Part shown: piece after piece, positions 12,106-25,289 of the stretch
Layout of the letters: every line of letters begins with the position of its first letter
Position numbering within the stretch: the stretch's first letter is position 1
Origin: Lineus longissimus
Taxonomy: Eukaryota > Nemertea > Pilidiophora > Heteronemertea > Lineidae
Direction of reading: 5' to 3'
Assembly (NCBI RefSeq): GCF_910592395.1
Contig: NC_088310.1
Location: forward strand, 24,011,491-24,075,490
DNA length: 64,000 nucleotides
The notes under the pieces: model-generated
Databases searched by the model: none
The model's input: the letters and a program-made list of their open reading frames with translations, nothing else
What the model was told of the DNA's origin: nothing
Made by a program: the position numbers and the translations under genes

Positions 12106-12359
12106 TGCTACAGGTCCTGAGAAGCGAACAATCAAAGACATTTGTGAAAGACTCTATGATTTGAGGGACTATCTTTCACTTTACACCACCCATGCACTAT
12201 GTACACAATGTGTAGCTGGTCATCAGTGGCAGGATCTAGGGGTCATTGCGCACAGGATGCTACGAACAGATGTCTGTGCGGATGGGGGATCATCTCATAC
12301 AGCATACTTGATTACATAGTAAACAGTATTATGTTTTTAAAAATACTTTTTCTTTATTT

Positions 12360-12846
12360 CTTACCACCATCTGTCATACATGTATATTTTGAATAAATCT
12401 TATTTATCTTTGTGATGAACCCTATCTAATAGATGCTGGAGCATCCGTAAGGCAGTTCCCTTGATAATTTCTTTGCGCCAACCATACATCTTAATCATGT
12501 ATATTTTTAATAACTCTTATTAATCTTTGTCTTGAACCCTATTTAATAGATGCTGGAGCATCCGTAAGACTTCAACTTGACAATTTCTGTTTATTTCTTC
12601 GCGCCAACCATCTAATATATCCTCTATCATCCATATTTGTAATAAATCTTATTTATCTTTGTGATGAACCCTATCTAAATAGATGCTGGAACATCCATAA
12701 GACTTCACCTTGACAATTTCTTTGCGCCAACCATCTAATAGATCCTCTATCATCCATACGATACATGTTATTCTGTATTTTCTTATTTATCTTTGTCTTT
12801 GAACCCCATCTAATAGATGCTGGAGCATCTGTAAGACTTCACCTTA
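12360..12846 (+). repeat. Four direct copies of a ~117-134 bp repeat
   Basis: The word 'agatgctgga' occurs at about 12431, 12548, 12680 and 12814. Each time it sits in a unit containing 'gaacccta', 'catccgtaag', 'acaatttct' and 'gcgccaacca'. Confidence 0.8.
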
Positions 12847-12849
12847 TGA

Positions 12850-13092
12850 AAACATAACATATGGATGATAAAGTATCTATTAGATGGTTTGGCACAAAGA
12901 AATAAAGAAATACTGAGGGACTCGGCATTACGGACATTTTAGCATCTAATACTCAGATACTGTTTGCATCAGAAATATAAAAGAATTATAATGAAAAACA
13001 CAACAAATGGATGATAGAGAATGGTTTGGCACAAAGATATAAAGAAATACTGAGGATTTGCATTATGGACGTTTTAGCACCTAATAGATATG
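12850..13092 (-). repeat. Two inverted copies of the same repeat
   Basis: Blocks starting near 12862 and 13007 carry 'atggatgata', 'tggtttggcac' and 'ttttagca', the reverse complements of parts of the preceding direct units. Together with 12360-12846 this is a head-to-head arrangement that could fold back. It ends about 390 bp before the calpain start codon. Confidence 0.7.
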
Positions 13093-13479
13093 CTTCTCCG
13101 GCCCTATCAAGTTACGACACGTTTGTTTATGGCACACGCCTCATGTTTAAACCGGGCCGTTCAAAACTCCCCATTTTTATAAGCGTTTCGTGATGTTTCC
13201 TTTAAAAATTTTCGCGACGGAATCCTGTCACCTATCGACCAATTAAGAAACCAAGGGAATTCCATGAAATATTAAGCCAATCAGAAACCAGCATTGCTAA
13301 TGGGTGAAGGTGAAGGCTGAATAGGGATAGCACCAGAAAAGCAAATTTTTGCCAGAAGCTGCAGAAAAATCTCGTATTTCCACCGATGTTGATCGTCGAA
13401 AGTGACGAAATAAGTGTTATTAGATAGATTTTATTCTAGAGTATATCATGCTGCATTGATCTTGCACTGATAAGCAAGA
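13093..13479 (+). promoter_or_regulatory. Presumed calpain promoter and 5' UTR
   Basis: This gene-free stretch directly precedes the calpain ATG. A TATA-like 'tttttataagcg' lies near 13,173 and a CCAAT-like word near 13,238. No experimental-type signal can be read from the sequence, so the transcription start is not placed. Confidence 0.3.
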
Positions 13480-14175
13480 ATGCATCGACAATACGGGCAA
13501 AGACCCACACCCCAACCCACTGCCACTGGGCCAGCTTTTGGTGTTGCTGGTGGTGGTGGGGTTGGCCCACCCCCAGCTGAACCCTCACCCCAGCGAAGTC
13601 CAATGCGTGATCATGGACAAAATATGAACATGGTGAATGGCCATGTTCAGGGACAAGTACCGTTTGGTGGAAGCAGTGTCAGTGGTGCAGCGCAGTTCCA
13701 GCCGGAATTCAGTGGACGGATGCGAACGATGCAAGATTTGGGCCCCGGCAGTGATCGTCGTGGAGGTGGCAGTGATGGTAGTGTGCACTCACCACACTCA
13801 CCAGGAATGCGGATACAAGGTAGTCTCCCTCGGGAAAGAGAACACAGGGAAATGCATAGGAATCAGGACCCAAACTTTCATTCAGATTTATCTGAACGGC
13901 ACAACTACCGTCCTGGACCAGACGGAGATTTCTCTTCAATGAAACGTCAAAATCCGGCAAGACCAAACCAAAGCGGCATGGAACCCCTGGTGCCACCAAC
14001 ATTGGGGTTATCTGGTTCAGTTGAAGCTCCACCTGTTGGGAATGATTTTGAAGGTGTAAGACTTGACTGTTTGCGCCGTCGTATGTTATACGAAGACCCA
14101 GAGTTTCCAGCAGCTGATAAATCTATCTACTTCAGCCGCCATCCACCAAACAGATTTGAATGGTTGAGACCAGGT
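13480..14175 (+). CDS. Calpain exon 1: low-complexity N-terminal extension
   Basis: This exon encodes residues 1-232. The first ~190 residues are rich in Gly, Pro, Gln, Ser and Arg, with a GGGGVGPPP run and no predicted fold. The protease core begins around FEGVRLDCL...[11 protein letters not shown] and ends this exon at FEWLRPG. Long disordered N-termini occur in some invertebrate and Gly-rich calpains. The donor is GTAAGT at 14176; an overlapping GTGTAAG two bases earlier would shift the frame. Confidence 0.9.
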
Positions 14176-17100
14176 GTAAGTATCATTTGGTAAATGGTGC
14201 AGTGCTGTCTGTAGTTTTGTAGTATGCCTATATCATGCACTTGAATAATTTGGAAGGATGAGGAATGCCCTTTACCAATGCCTATTTTACAATCCCATGG
14301 AATTTTGAAATACATGTAGATTGTTAAGAAAGTCAAGCAGGAAGTTTATTGCAATGCATACCTATTGAATGATAAAGCTATGTCGTAACACCTGTCATGC
14401 CTTAGGGATCTGGTAAGCTTAGTTGCACGTGTTAACACCTATGAGAATCTTATGGAAAGAGTTTTACTGCATGGTGTAGTCATTGAGTAATACAGCTATC
14501 TGTGAATGTCATCTAGCAAAAATATTTTTGTTCGATGAAATTTTTTGTTTTTAACATGTCTATGTACAATATAATATAAGAATTCCACCCCACGTCTGAA
14601 TATTAGATCAATAAAATGTTCACATGTTTCAGGAAATACTACGGCACTACCGAGGACTGAAACCTGAGTTATTTGTCGGAGGTGCTAGCAGATTTGATTT
14701 GAAGCAAGGAAAATTGGGTAATTAATATTTCAAATCAAGTTCAAATCATGTCTTGGCTCTTTGACTGCAAGTGAAGAATGATTAGGAATTTACAGTGTTT
14801 GAATCATTTGCAAGTGCGTCTTCAATCAAAATCCCAACTTGTCTAGGTTGTGACGTATTCAGATACAGCTGTCCATTAAAACTGATTGTGATATTGTCTC
14901 CAGCATCTACCCAAAATAATGCAATTTTTTGGCTAATTTTGTAATCCTTTTGTTTTAGGTGACTGCTGGGTGATTGCGGCCCTTGCCAGTATTTCAGAGA
15001 ACATGGAACTGGTCTATAACCTGATTCCCCGCGGACAGAGCTTCCACCCAGACTGGTACGCCGGGATGTTCCGGTTTCAGTTCTGGCAGGCAGGCACGTG
15101 GCAGGAGGTTGTCATCGATGATCGTCTCCCAGCGATTAACGGACAACTTGCGTTTGTTCACTCAAACTCTCCCAATGAATTCTGGGGTGCCCTTATTGAG
15201 AAAGCTTATGCAAAGTATGTATTGTTTGTTAAGGGAGTTCTTGCCAATAAAAAACTGAATTATTCCCGTATTATATATACATGTATATGTACATGTGATG
15301 TGCTGTTTGTGAAGCACCCATACATAAATAATAGTCATGCTGGAGCAATTCTTTTCATTTGCCAGATCTTCACTCTTTGCAAAGGTGTTAGGCAAGGGAA
15401 ATCTGAGCCTGGTGTGATAATTCTCAAGTATCACTGAAAAGAAATGCAATACAGTGATTGTACATCAGCTACACTTGATTTATTCCTGTGTATTACTTGG
15501 CGATAATGAGTGTTTGATGCGTCTAACTTAGTTTTCCCCTTCCTTGCAGACTCTTTGGTTCCTATGAGGCTATCAAGGGTGGCCAGATTGCCGATGCTTT
15601 GACAGATTTTACTGGTGGACTCACAGAATCCTACCTACTCACCCGTCCCAACACCATCCCAAGAAATATTGTCAATATCATGTTCAAGGCACTGGAGAGA
15701 CAGTCTGTGATTGGAGCAGGCATTAATGTGAGTTCTTGAACGCTTTACATGTATTTATTGTGCATCAGAACTTTTCATGCACACATTGAGAAGCTCGCTA
15801 GTTAAAAGATTGTGTGCTCACATGGATGAGACTAGGGACGCAACACATTAAGAAGCAAGATGGCTGATGGCCACTAGGTGATTATTCAAGATTGAAGTGT
15901 ACTGAGCTTGGTTGATGTGCAGTAGAGAGCTCCTCCACATGAGGGACAGGTGAATTAAACAAACCATTGCCTAGTCTACCCGCCTTAAAGGAAAAATATG
16001 TTACGAAGTGGTTAGTGGGTCAAAACAAGGAGCCAGTTAAAGTGGTTTTTAGGTTATTTTGCTTTTAAAAACCCTGCATTTTATTCATGTGTATACCATA
16101 TTCAGATATTCATATAGTCCTAATACCCTTTCCTTTGTACCATGTAGCAGGCTACTGGTGATCGTAGTGGTGGAGAGACGATTCTTCCCAACGGACTGGC
16201 TGGGGGCCATGCATATAGCATCACAGATATGAGAGAGGTGAGTCCCGTTGATAAGTGTTGTTAAAATTATTATCATCTCATTGAAGGGGACTTTGGAAGG
16301 CCTTTTAAAGTAAAGCTCTATGAATGGCAATACTTTTCTTTGACTAACATTGACTCTGAAGTATGGAATTTGCCATTTTGAGCTTCAAATGAAAAAAAGC
16401 AACAAAAAGATTAGAATGGTTGAGGGTCGGCAATGTGACCCACATGTGATAAAATCTATGTATAAAACTTTTGATATGACAAGCATATGTTCAATTTGCC
16501 AATAAAAATCTGTGGTTCTGATGAGTAGTACATGTACTCTATGTAAATATGGTTTGGTGATGGTATCTATCATAACCTGGCCCTTTACACCAGCTTGGCC
16601 TAACTAAACGGAAGCAGTAACGTCACATCTGTTTCTCAAATTGAATGGCAATACCTACCTGTGTTGATTGTAAAGATTCTTGAGCTTTTCGTGGAGTTTT
16701 ATTCAAAATTGGTTTTTGCATTAACTTGCACGATATCACCACCTTTAAAATTGCTTTATGCCATTTTCTAGATCAGAATCCCAAGGCACATCCTTCCAAA
16801 AACATACCAAGGCAAAGAGGTATATCATAGTTATAATCATCTTTCCATTGAGGACTGACAGGGTAAAAAATTGGGGTTTCAAAATTTCGTGAGACAGTTC
16901 ATCATATCTTTGTACCTGGGGTGGGGCAAAAGAGCAGATTTTTAACCTTTTAAAAAGAGTATTGAATTTTGGTCAAAATCAGTTTTTGTTTTAAGAGACA
17001 AATGTTTGGAGTGTACATATTATGTATCTGTCAATCCTCTGAGGGTTCTGATAGGAGTGGATGTATCTCAGACGTTACATTGCCTTGGTTTACTAACCGG

Positions 17101-20100
17101 ATAGTGAGAGAAGATAGGCTAACATTTCAGTCATTGCCTTGTTTTAGTCATAGGCTTCTAAACTCTAGCACTAACACAACTTATGTATTCATTTCAATCT
17201 CAGGTGATCATAACCAGCTGTTTGTCTGTGCCTTGTATATTAAGCCAGCATTTACTGTTTGTTCAAAGTATAGGCACACTGGAATCTCTGTTAGTGGGCA
17301 CCTGTCTATTAAGGACACAAGTTTCGGTCCCAAAGCTGTCATTTCTTTTGCTGCTTGGTTGATGTACAATGTACTGTAGATGTACATGTATGGATACAAT
17401 TCAGCAATTCAAGCCTTGTCCAGTAACATTGCATCACTGTAACACTATTAAAAATTGTGTCATTTGATACATACCTTTTCAATTGACCATTGCATTACTT
17501 GGAGTAGATAATTTATTCAAGGTAATTCTGTGGCCTAGCTGAATCTACATGTACATACGTTTATGTCTGAATCAGAGCTCGCTATTGTTTCTGATTACAG
17601 TTTACATGGCACTGCCTTTATTAGTAAAACTATTAGGATGCTTGTGCATGATAGTTACATTCTAGTTACAGTGTCGATCAAACAGTAATGACAACATTGA
17701 TGTCTGCTGCAAATCTGTTTCATATAATGAACAGCTTATCAGTAAAGGAAAAAATTTTCATCGAAGTAAATGCAATCATTACTAGTTCCATCAATACTGG
17801 AAATTCATTAGCCAAAAAAAGGGAGACTGCATAGTATTCATTGTTTGATGGGTCCAATCACGCACGATAAACTACATGTTTGTATGATTGTCCATTTTAT
17901 GTCATCAGACTGTGAAAAATCTGGCTGGCATGCATTGTTCAGTTCATGGCTCATTTGGTCAATTTGTGGACATTATGTTAGTACAAAAGGTTATCCTATT
18001 TTTATAACATGACCAGCACCTGTGACCCTGCTACACTTAACCTGGTTGGCAAGTATCAAACTGGGTTAAAACCCCTACAGTGTTTACTTTAGATCAAGTG
18101 TGATACCAGTTGTGGTATGTTAACAAATATTTTAAAGGCTGAAGCATTATAATGTAAAATAAAGTACCTAAGTTATCAGATTCTGCATCTCCTGTCTGTC
18201 ATGTGCCAATTATACTTTTTCTGTAGTCCATTTGTAGATACTTTGTTAACATCAATTGGGGCCGAAAATTTAGACTCATAGAGATTTGTTTTTAGTATGA
18301 TCTTTACTTTGCAACCACAGCCCGAAATGATGATGACAAATGATTTATGAATGAACTGTAGTCCTTCTAGTGAAAATTTGATTATGTTTCTGTCCTGTGT
18401 CAAGTGATGATAATATGTCTTGTTTTCACCTGCTTGTAAACTCTTGGCATGTCTCTCTGTCATGACATAGATTATGGAATTCCTCTCATTCCCATCATGG
18501 GCATGCCTTCCTTATTATTAGTAGAATGTAGGAAGTAAGATTTTTTCTCAAGTGTCATGTCCGGTCTTACAATTGTAAGATTTGTTTGCATGATCATCAG
18601 ACGTGGGGGGAACAGCATTGAAATTTTTAAATGGGTACATTTCATAGTCAAAGTAATATCTTAGTAGTGTTTTTGAGGAGGGGCTGCGCCCTGAAGGAAA
18701 GACTGATAGTCTGGTCCAACACATCCAAGTACATTGAGACTCTCTGTCTATAGATTAAAGGGAGTAGGCAGGGGTCGGGTAGGTCAAATTAAGTTACACA
18801 AAGTCACCAATAGCGTCTCCGCCATCTCTCAATACGTCCATACATAATTTCAAAAGTTTTATTTCAAGTTTTCAATGCCTCATTCTACTCACTAGATCCG
18901 CCTGATATCGGACCGTGGAGAAGTCCCAATTACTCTAGTTCGTATCAGGAACCCCTGGGGCAGCAGAATTGAGTGGAATGGCCCGTGGAGTGACCGGTCA
19001 CCAGAATGGAATAGTATTCCAGAAGATCAGAGGCGAGCCATGGGCCTGGTGTTCAGGGATGATGGGGAATTCTGGTAAGCTTTTGATCAGAGCTCTGACT
19101 TCTTATACTGATGAGCTGTTGAAGATTCTTTAAGAAGATCTTGAAAGTTGAGTTAAAGTTTTGGTCGGGATCTCTTGAAATCAGATGAAATTTATGTTGA
19201 TGGGAGCAGTGTGGTCTTGATATACATGTACATCTGCTTGTGGCTGATGATATCAGATAGGGCGAAGAAAGATGGGGTTCAGAGATTCTGCTCAATATTG
19301 AGGTGGAATTTCAGTCCGTGCATTCTTAATTCTTAATCTTATTTCAAATTCAGGATGGATTTTCGAGACTTCCTTGATAACTTCCACAGCCTTGATATCT
19401 GCAACATGCCACCTGAGTCGAATGTCATGGCCTCGCGGCAGTGGACATCCAAAATCTACCACAGCAAGTGGGTGAAGGGCGTCACAGCAGGAGGAAGACC
19501 AAGCGCAAAGGGTATGTGTCCTTTGATATCAGATTCACATGCATCCATGAAGTGGCTCTGCATTAGTCCTTTCTTCTTTGAGCGAACTGTAATGAACTGT
19601 CACTAGCCAGGAGGAGTTATTGCAAACTGCTCATGTTTTTCACTTAAAAAAACCAATGTGGATGATCCTTTCAATCTTTCAGAAACCCACTGGATGAACC
19701 CACAGTTCAAGGTGATTCTAAAGGACAGTGATGATGATGAGGACAACAGTTGCAGCTTCCTGGTTGAGCTGATGCAAATCGATAAACGCCGCATGAAAAA
19801 TAAGAATGCCAAAAATGTGGATATCGGTTTCGTGATATACAAGGTACATTTTGTATAGTTTGTTTGCTTAACCTTTGCCGAGTATGAAATTTGGAGGCAA
19901 TGTGGCTATATTGGAGGGCAGCACAGGCATTCCTTCCACTAGTATCAAGCCCGTTTGAAGACTACCATGGCTATTCAAATGAAAATATTTGATGTCAAGT
20001 GTGGCATTCTCCATAAAGCGGCTGTTAGTCACACTGTGTTTACATGTACATTGCCAAATCCTTTCATTCCAGTGCGTAAAAGATTTCCCTGTACCACTCC

Positions 20101-22780
20101 CCCGGAAGTACTTCGACTACTTTGGTTACGTCGAACGATGTGACTACTATTCCAACTCGAGGCAGAATGTCAAGCGTTTCCTGATGGAACCAGGGGAGTA
20201 CGTGGTCATCCCCTCTACGTTTGAGCCAAACCAAGAAACATCCTTTATGCTTAGGTTCTTCTTTGAGAAGGAAAATCAAACCGAGTAAGTTGAATTTTAA
20301 CATGGAAACACCATGTTTGTCCTTTGTGGGCTGAGTGAGGAGGCGTTGGCTTAACCTTGTATCCTCTTTGGTCTTGTTGATTTAGACTGGATCAGTTCCA
20401 AACAGTCACTTACTGTAGACTGGTTAACATGGTCTACACAGTCTACAGAAAGCAGTGGACTTACTGTTACATTGTACATCTGTATGAGCGTAAGACCTTA
20501 AAAAAAGTTCACTTGCAAAGATCTCTTGGGTTTTTCCCTATCGGCAACTTTGGAACTAGGCTACTGATGTTTTCATATTGAAAGAAACATGTGTTTCTGT
20601 TTGTTTCCCTCCTGCAGGCCGATTGATGAGAATGTTGATGTTGACATACCAGACCCCGTCACAGACAAGGATCCAGATATCAAGAACAAAGAAGCAGAAT
20701 TCAAGCGATTCTTCTATGATGTTTCTGGAGAGGTAATTCTACGCTTTTGAATATTTTTCATCATTGTACGTTTTCTTTGAGAGAGCCTACACTCCATTTT
20801 TTAAAAAAGAGGCAAGTTCTGATAGAGTAAGTGTGGCAATCATTCAAGAGCTGAAAGGTCCTTTTGGTCCATTACTGAGACTAGAGCTGCACGTTACACA
20901 TGAAATGTCAGTTCATCTTCCACTATTGACTTTGTTACTTTGTTCCCCAATGTTCCCCAGCAGTCTTCCATGTCACAAGTCACATCTACATGCATTTTCA
21001 CACTTCAACACTGTACATGCTAGTGCTTTCTCTCTGTTTCCATTACATTTTGATATTTTTTATTCCAGGATATGGAAATCAGCGCATTTGAGTTTCACCA
21101 AGTGTTGAACAATGCTCTCCACTCTGAACCCAACCACCGAGAAATCAGCCTGGGATCATGTAAAGCTATGGTTGCCTTGATGGATGTATCCTTTTCAATT
21201 TTGCATAGTTTGAAAATAATGTTCATGTTCATGTATACATGTACACATAATATTGACCTACATCGATGACTGGATTAGTGGTAGGCCTATCTGTTTCTTA
21301 ATTTCATCACTTTGTATATTGAATTTGAACTAGAAGCACAGACTCTAGCAGACATCTTTGCAAGTAGGACATCTCTCTACTTAGAGCAGCATTTGTCAGT
21401 CCTCAGAGTGTCCTTCATAGAGCTGTCATACTAGGCAAGGTTGTTCAATCTCCAGTTTGTTGTCTTGATAGTCTCCAGAACAACTATGAAAGCATTTCCT
21501 TGACCACTTCTCAGGTGGACTACTCTGGTCGCCTTGGCTACAATGAGTTCATCTACCTTTGGAATGTCATTAAGACGTGGAAGCAGACGTTCCTGAAGAG
21601 TGACAGAGACAACTCTGGTTTCATTGACACGATCGAGCTGAGGAATGCAGTGGCATCTCTCGGTAAATCCAAATTTCATCATCATCTTCTCGGCAGGAAC
21701 GTTGGGCTTTGCTAGAGATATTCATACATAGCTCTAGTTGCAGTTATCAGCATTAGGAGGAGCTTGTGTCTGATGTGGGGAACTCTAGCTCATGTTGTAG
21801 CGTGCAGGTGACATTGGGTGATATGAATAAAGACTAGCAAATGCTTTTATCTAAAACTCTATGTACATTTACACTGTGCCTTTCTGTAGAAAACTGAAGT
21901 AAAAGCAATTGCTAGACTTTATTCATATCACCCATTATCTCTAGTCACTTGAGCAATCTGGATAATACCTGAGATATCACAGAACCTGTTGGTCCAGATT
22001 AAGTTGTCATTGACCAAATTTTTCCATAGTTTCCGACAAGCAAGTTGAGCCAAAGAATATGTTTGATATTTTTTCCCATAGTGTCCAAGAAGTTAAGTCA
22101 AAGAATATGTTTAACATATTTTGTGTTACTATTGTTAATTCAGGTTATAAGGTCAGTGTAAAGGTTCTGGGCAGTATGATCTTCAAGTTTGCCGACGAGA
22201 CTGATCGCATCTCCCTCGACAGCTTCATCATGTGTATGGCACGGCTCATGCAGCTAAGCAGTAAGTTCACATATACTATAGACACTTCAATAAATCGCAG
22301 AAAATCTGCGCCCTTAATCAATGTCCTTAATCTGAGTCCTTAATCAATGTGAATAGCAAGGGTGTCCTTGTTTTACTTTCTGTTTTAAGAATTTAACATC
22401 AATAGATCAATAGATGTTGGCTTGCCTTTCGTACTGATGTGGAAGTCGGCCTAGGTGCTTAATGTTCATCTTTGGTATTTCAGATATCTATCACAATCAA
22501 AAGAAGAAAGCAGAGGGTGTTTTCTCACTGGAGGAGGTATGTATTTCCAGTCTTGTACTGTCTTTGTGCATTGGTCAATGCAAATCCTGACGGGGGGGGG
22601 AGGTTACGTGGTAGGTTTGGTTTGATCTCAGTGGAACCTACCATTAGTGGCCACCTCTTCATTCTTTGAATTGAATAAAAATTTGATTTATTCTAAATAC
22701 TCGGATTACTATTTTGCTAAATCATGTGCTTATCTGATTCTTTCCTGTTCTAGTTTCTTCACAATGGAATGCTTGTTTAA
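13480..22780 (+). CDS. Classical calpain (Ca2+-dependent cysteine protease), complete gene
   Basis: Fifteen coding exons join in frame to 862 codons plus stop: 13480-14175, 14633-14717, 14959-15214, 15550-15727, 16151-16237, 18896-19074, 19354-19511, 19683-19843, 20073-20284, 20618-20732, 21069-21185, 21515-21662, 22144-22260, 22484-22536 and 22754-22780. All introns are GT-AG. Order: a Gly/Pro/Arg-rich N-terminal extension (about 1-190), the papain-like calpain protease core, a C2-like domain, and a penta-EF-hand. The catalytic triad is intact: C263 (GDCW), H425 (GHAYS), N453 (RNPWG). Calpains make limited, calcium-triggered cuts in cytoplasmic proteins. The domain order is that of classical calpains; which paralogue it is cannot be decided here. 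The start is the first ATG of a long open exon; no better upstream ATG was seen. Confidence 0.95.
14633..19074 (+). CDS. Calpain exons 2-6: protease core with catalytic triad
   Basis: Exons 14633-14717, 14959-15214, 15550-15727, 16151-16237 and 18896-19074 encode the two-lobed protease. Visible motifs are [17 protein letters not shown] (Cys263), the [11 protein letters not shown] calcium-loop region, [22 protein letters not shown] (His425) and LVRIRNPWG (Asn453). Exon 5 has a tandem acceptor 'tagcag', so one extra Gln could be included. The 2.66-kb intron 16238-18895 shows no further conserved exon, and the protein reads continuously across it. Confidence 0.93.
19354..20732 (+). CDS. Calpain exons 7-10: C2-like domain and linker
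   Basis: Exons 19354-19511, 19683-19843, 20073-20284 and 20618-20732. They cover the end of the protease core ([18 protein letters not shown]), then the calpain C2-like beta-sandwich. Signals include [11 protein letters not shown], an acidic DSDDDED loop, [15 protein letters not shown] and [11 protein letters not shown]. An acidic linker with repeated Asp residues leads into the EF-hands. The order and spacing match classical calpains. Confidence 0.92.
21069..22780 (+). CDS. Calpain exons 11-15: penta-EF-hand domain
   Basis: Exons 21069-21185, 21515-21662, 22144-22260, 22484-22536 and 22754-22780. Two loops keep canonical Ca2+ ligands: [12 protein letters not shown] (spanning an exon junction) and [13 protein letters not shown] third region ([13 protein letters not shown]) is less canonical. 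The last EF-hand, used for dimerisation in this family, ends [15 protein letters not shown]. The final exon is only 27 nt including TAA, so the extreme C-terminus is the least certain part. Confidence 0.88.
21815..21934. mobile_element. ~120-bp hairpin element (MITE-like), copy 1, in a calpain intron
   Basis: Arms beginning 'tgggtgatatgaataaag' return as their reverse complement at the other end ('ctttattcatatcaccca'), with about 40-bp arms and a short central part. There is no coding capacity. A closely similar copy lies at 53261-53386, so this is a repeated element and not a private palindrome. The superfamily is unknown, as no clear target-site duplication was seen. Confidence 0.75.
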
Positions 22781-25289
22781 ACACTACTAGGACGGTCTTC
22801 CCCAGTGTTTCACCACCAGAAGGCTTGAACCATAAGGCAGCAGTCTCTGGCATCTGATCACGGACAAACATCCTAGATGCAGGGACACTTTAGATGTGCA
22901 ACAAATGTGTCAACAAAAGTTAATGAGAATTCAGTTGATTCAATTGATTTGTTGGTAATCTTTTACCATTTTATAAAAGAAGACACAGGTGATGAATAAA
23001 ATTAGTATTAGACATTTGTAAAGATTTTGATCCGAATAATTATGTGACACTCAAGCCGCTAGTATCTGTATTTTGTATATTTGTAAAGATCGAAACTCAT
23101 CAGTACTTGTAGGCTTAAATTAGTAAATTAGGTTCAAACTTTACTGGAGTAGTTATCAGGTAGTGACCATTGGTTACGTCACACGGAAATGATCACAGAT
23201 GAAATATCAATACATTAACTATGATTGGCGCAAAAACTTCCTTATGTCTCTATATGGGAGTGGTCTTGTAACACATTGTGTACATTTGAGCATTGTAGTT
23301 CCCTGGTAGCCTGCCTGGGGATGGAATAAAAGCCAAAGTGCATACAAAGCCGATGGTCACCACCTGAGTAGTAACATGTATTCAAGCTTCTGTTTTACAG
23401 CTAACGGTTTTCCTACTTAATTTATTCATAGGCTTAACTCATTTGGCTTACTTGCCTCTAAGTTGGTTCTCAAAATACTTCATGTTTAAGGTGATTGTGG
23501 GCTGGGACAGTATTTTTGATTCAGTTATCAGTATTTTTTGGCATAGCAAGGTCTTAATACATGTATTGAAAGTGTATGTTCCTCAGTAATGCTCTTTCAG
23601 CCAAATCTCTTTGCCTAATTTTGAACTCTGAATTTTGAAAGTAGATACAAAGTAACGGTATTAAATGGATTCCAGTTTCGAAGTCAATAATTTTTCTTTT
23701 TTTTAGGTACCAGTACTGAAAACTGTGTTAAAAGCCATGCAAGTTTCAATGTGACTGCATCCGAATTAAAATTGAAAATTCCCAAAATATTTTGTAAAAT
23801 CGAAAAATAATTTTTCAGTCTTTCAACATCTTCTGCGCATTCTCAGCAATGTATTGGGGTGATGGTTCTAAATGTCAACTTTGATATTCTTATAATAATC
23901 TTTATAAGGTTTTTGTTATGCTATTCTTTATACAATTTTATCAAAATGCAATTTTATATGTTCCTGTAAAAATTCTATTATCGCATATAAAGAGCAGTGT
24001 ATTAAGTATGTGTTAGTCATTAATTACTGAAAGCATCACAATTTTTACCACCTGCAACAACATAAATTTTCATAAGGGATTCACATTGGCACCTTTTTTA
24101 GTTTGAAGGTCATAAGGATGTCAGTTTTCAGGGACCATCCTTCCAAAAATTTGGTTCTGGTTAATGTGGAGAGTAGTTGCCAGATGGTGCTAGAAAGCCT
24201 CATATCAAGAAAATAAATATACAAGTCTGAACGTCACCAGAGAGTACAAAGCTTGCACTTCTGTTACTTACATGTACTTTAGCAAATGAAATACTCCAAT
24301 GACTCGGTGAAAATGTTAAATAATAAAATCGCACACTTTGGATTAAAATGATGTTGTTAAATTAAGTTAAAACCTGCCAGGCTGCAATGTGATTCACAAT
24401 AATTGTTAAGGAAGATGTTTGATGTTAACTAATGGCAATATTTTTTGATAACTTGTGAGGTTTAAACCATGGGAAATATTCCTTGATTTGGCTGTAATCT
24501 TGATGTTGACAGTAAACATGATAATATCATTTTGGATTGCTTGGGTGATTGCGCTTGTATGTATGTTTTATTGACGTTTCTGTACCATCCACGTTCTAAA
24601 ACTACTTAAATAGGGTAAGTTACCTAGTAGTCCAAAGAGTTCATGTTATAGTTGATTTTATGATATGTATATGTAGTTATAAACTATTGTCTTTGTTCTG
24701 TATTGCCTATGTAGCTTTCTGTATATTTGTGTATGTATGTCCACATCTTTATTAAAGGACGTGGAGAGCTATTAAAGGAGCAGTTGTAATGTGTCTTCAA
24801 AGGAGACCCTGCTATACCGACAGGAAGAACATGCCAATGGCCATCTTCTTTGTTGCATAGGGTGGACAAGTGCACATTTTAGTGCCACCTGGGTATAGCT
24901 GTTTGAAAGACATGTCTGATCCACATTGTGTAATTCCCTGCACAGCAAAAGAATATGATCAATTGTTCCCGCACTTACATGTAGTCCCATTTGATCACTA
25001 CTTCATATTCTTCTTCCATGGATTCATTCCTAGGCTTCTTGAATAAAAACTAAATATATTCGTTTATAAATTTTATATCTGAGGTGTATGTTTGTTTATC
25101 TTTGTACTAAAGCTGTTTATACATGTTCCATTATCAAGAAGCGTATTATGTCATAAAGCACCTTGGTGCTTAGAATATGATCCATTCCAAAAGAAAGTCA
25201 ATAAACCTGTTAATTAGAAAAACGTTTAATGTCATTTCTCCTTGCGACTTATCTGATATACATGAACCATGGACCTAGCCATGATTTCC
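22781..25289 (+). other. Calpain 3' flank: presumed 3' UTR, then intergenic
   Basis: No supported coding exon. Possible poly(A) signals (AATAAA) occur at 22995-23000, 23325-23330 and 25042-25047; which one is used cannot be told. Short open frames here show no domain and no splice logic. Confidence 0.45.

Noticed and set aside
13585-14032. Open frames on the minus strand and in other plus frames over calpain exon 1
   Set aside because: Shadow frames of a GC-richer, low-complexity coding exon.
17000-17380. 136-codon plus-strand open frame inside calpain intron 5
   Set aside because: The calpain protein reads continuously across this intron, and the frame has no domain, acceptor or donor in a fitting phase.
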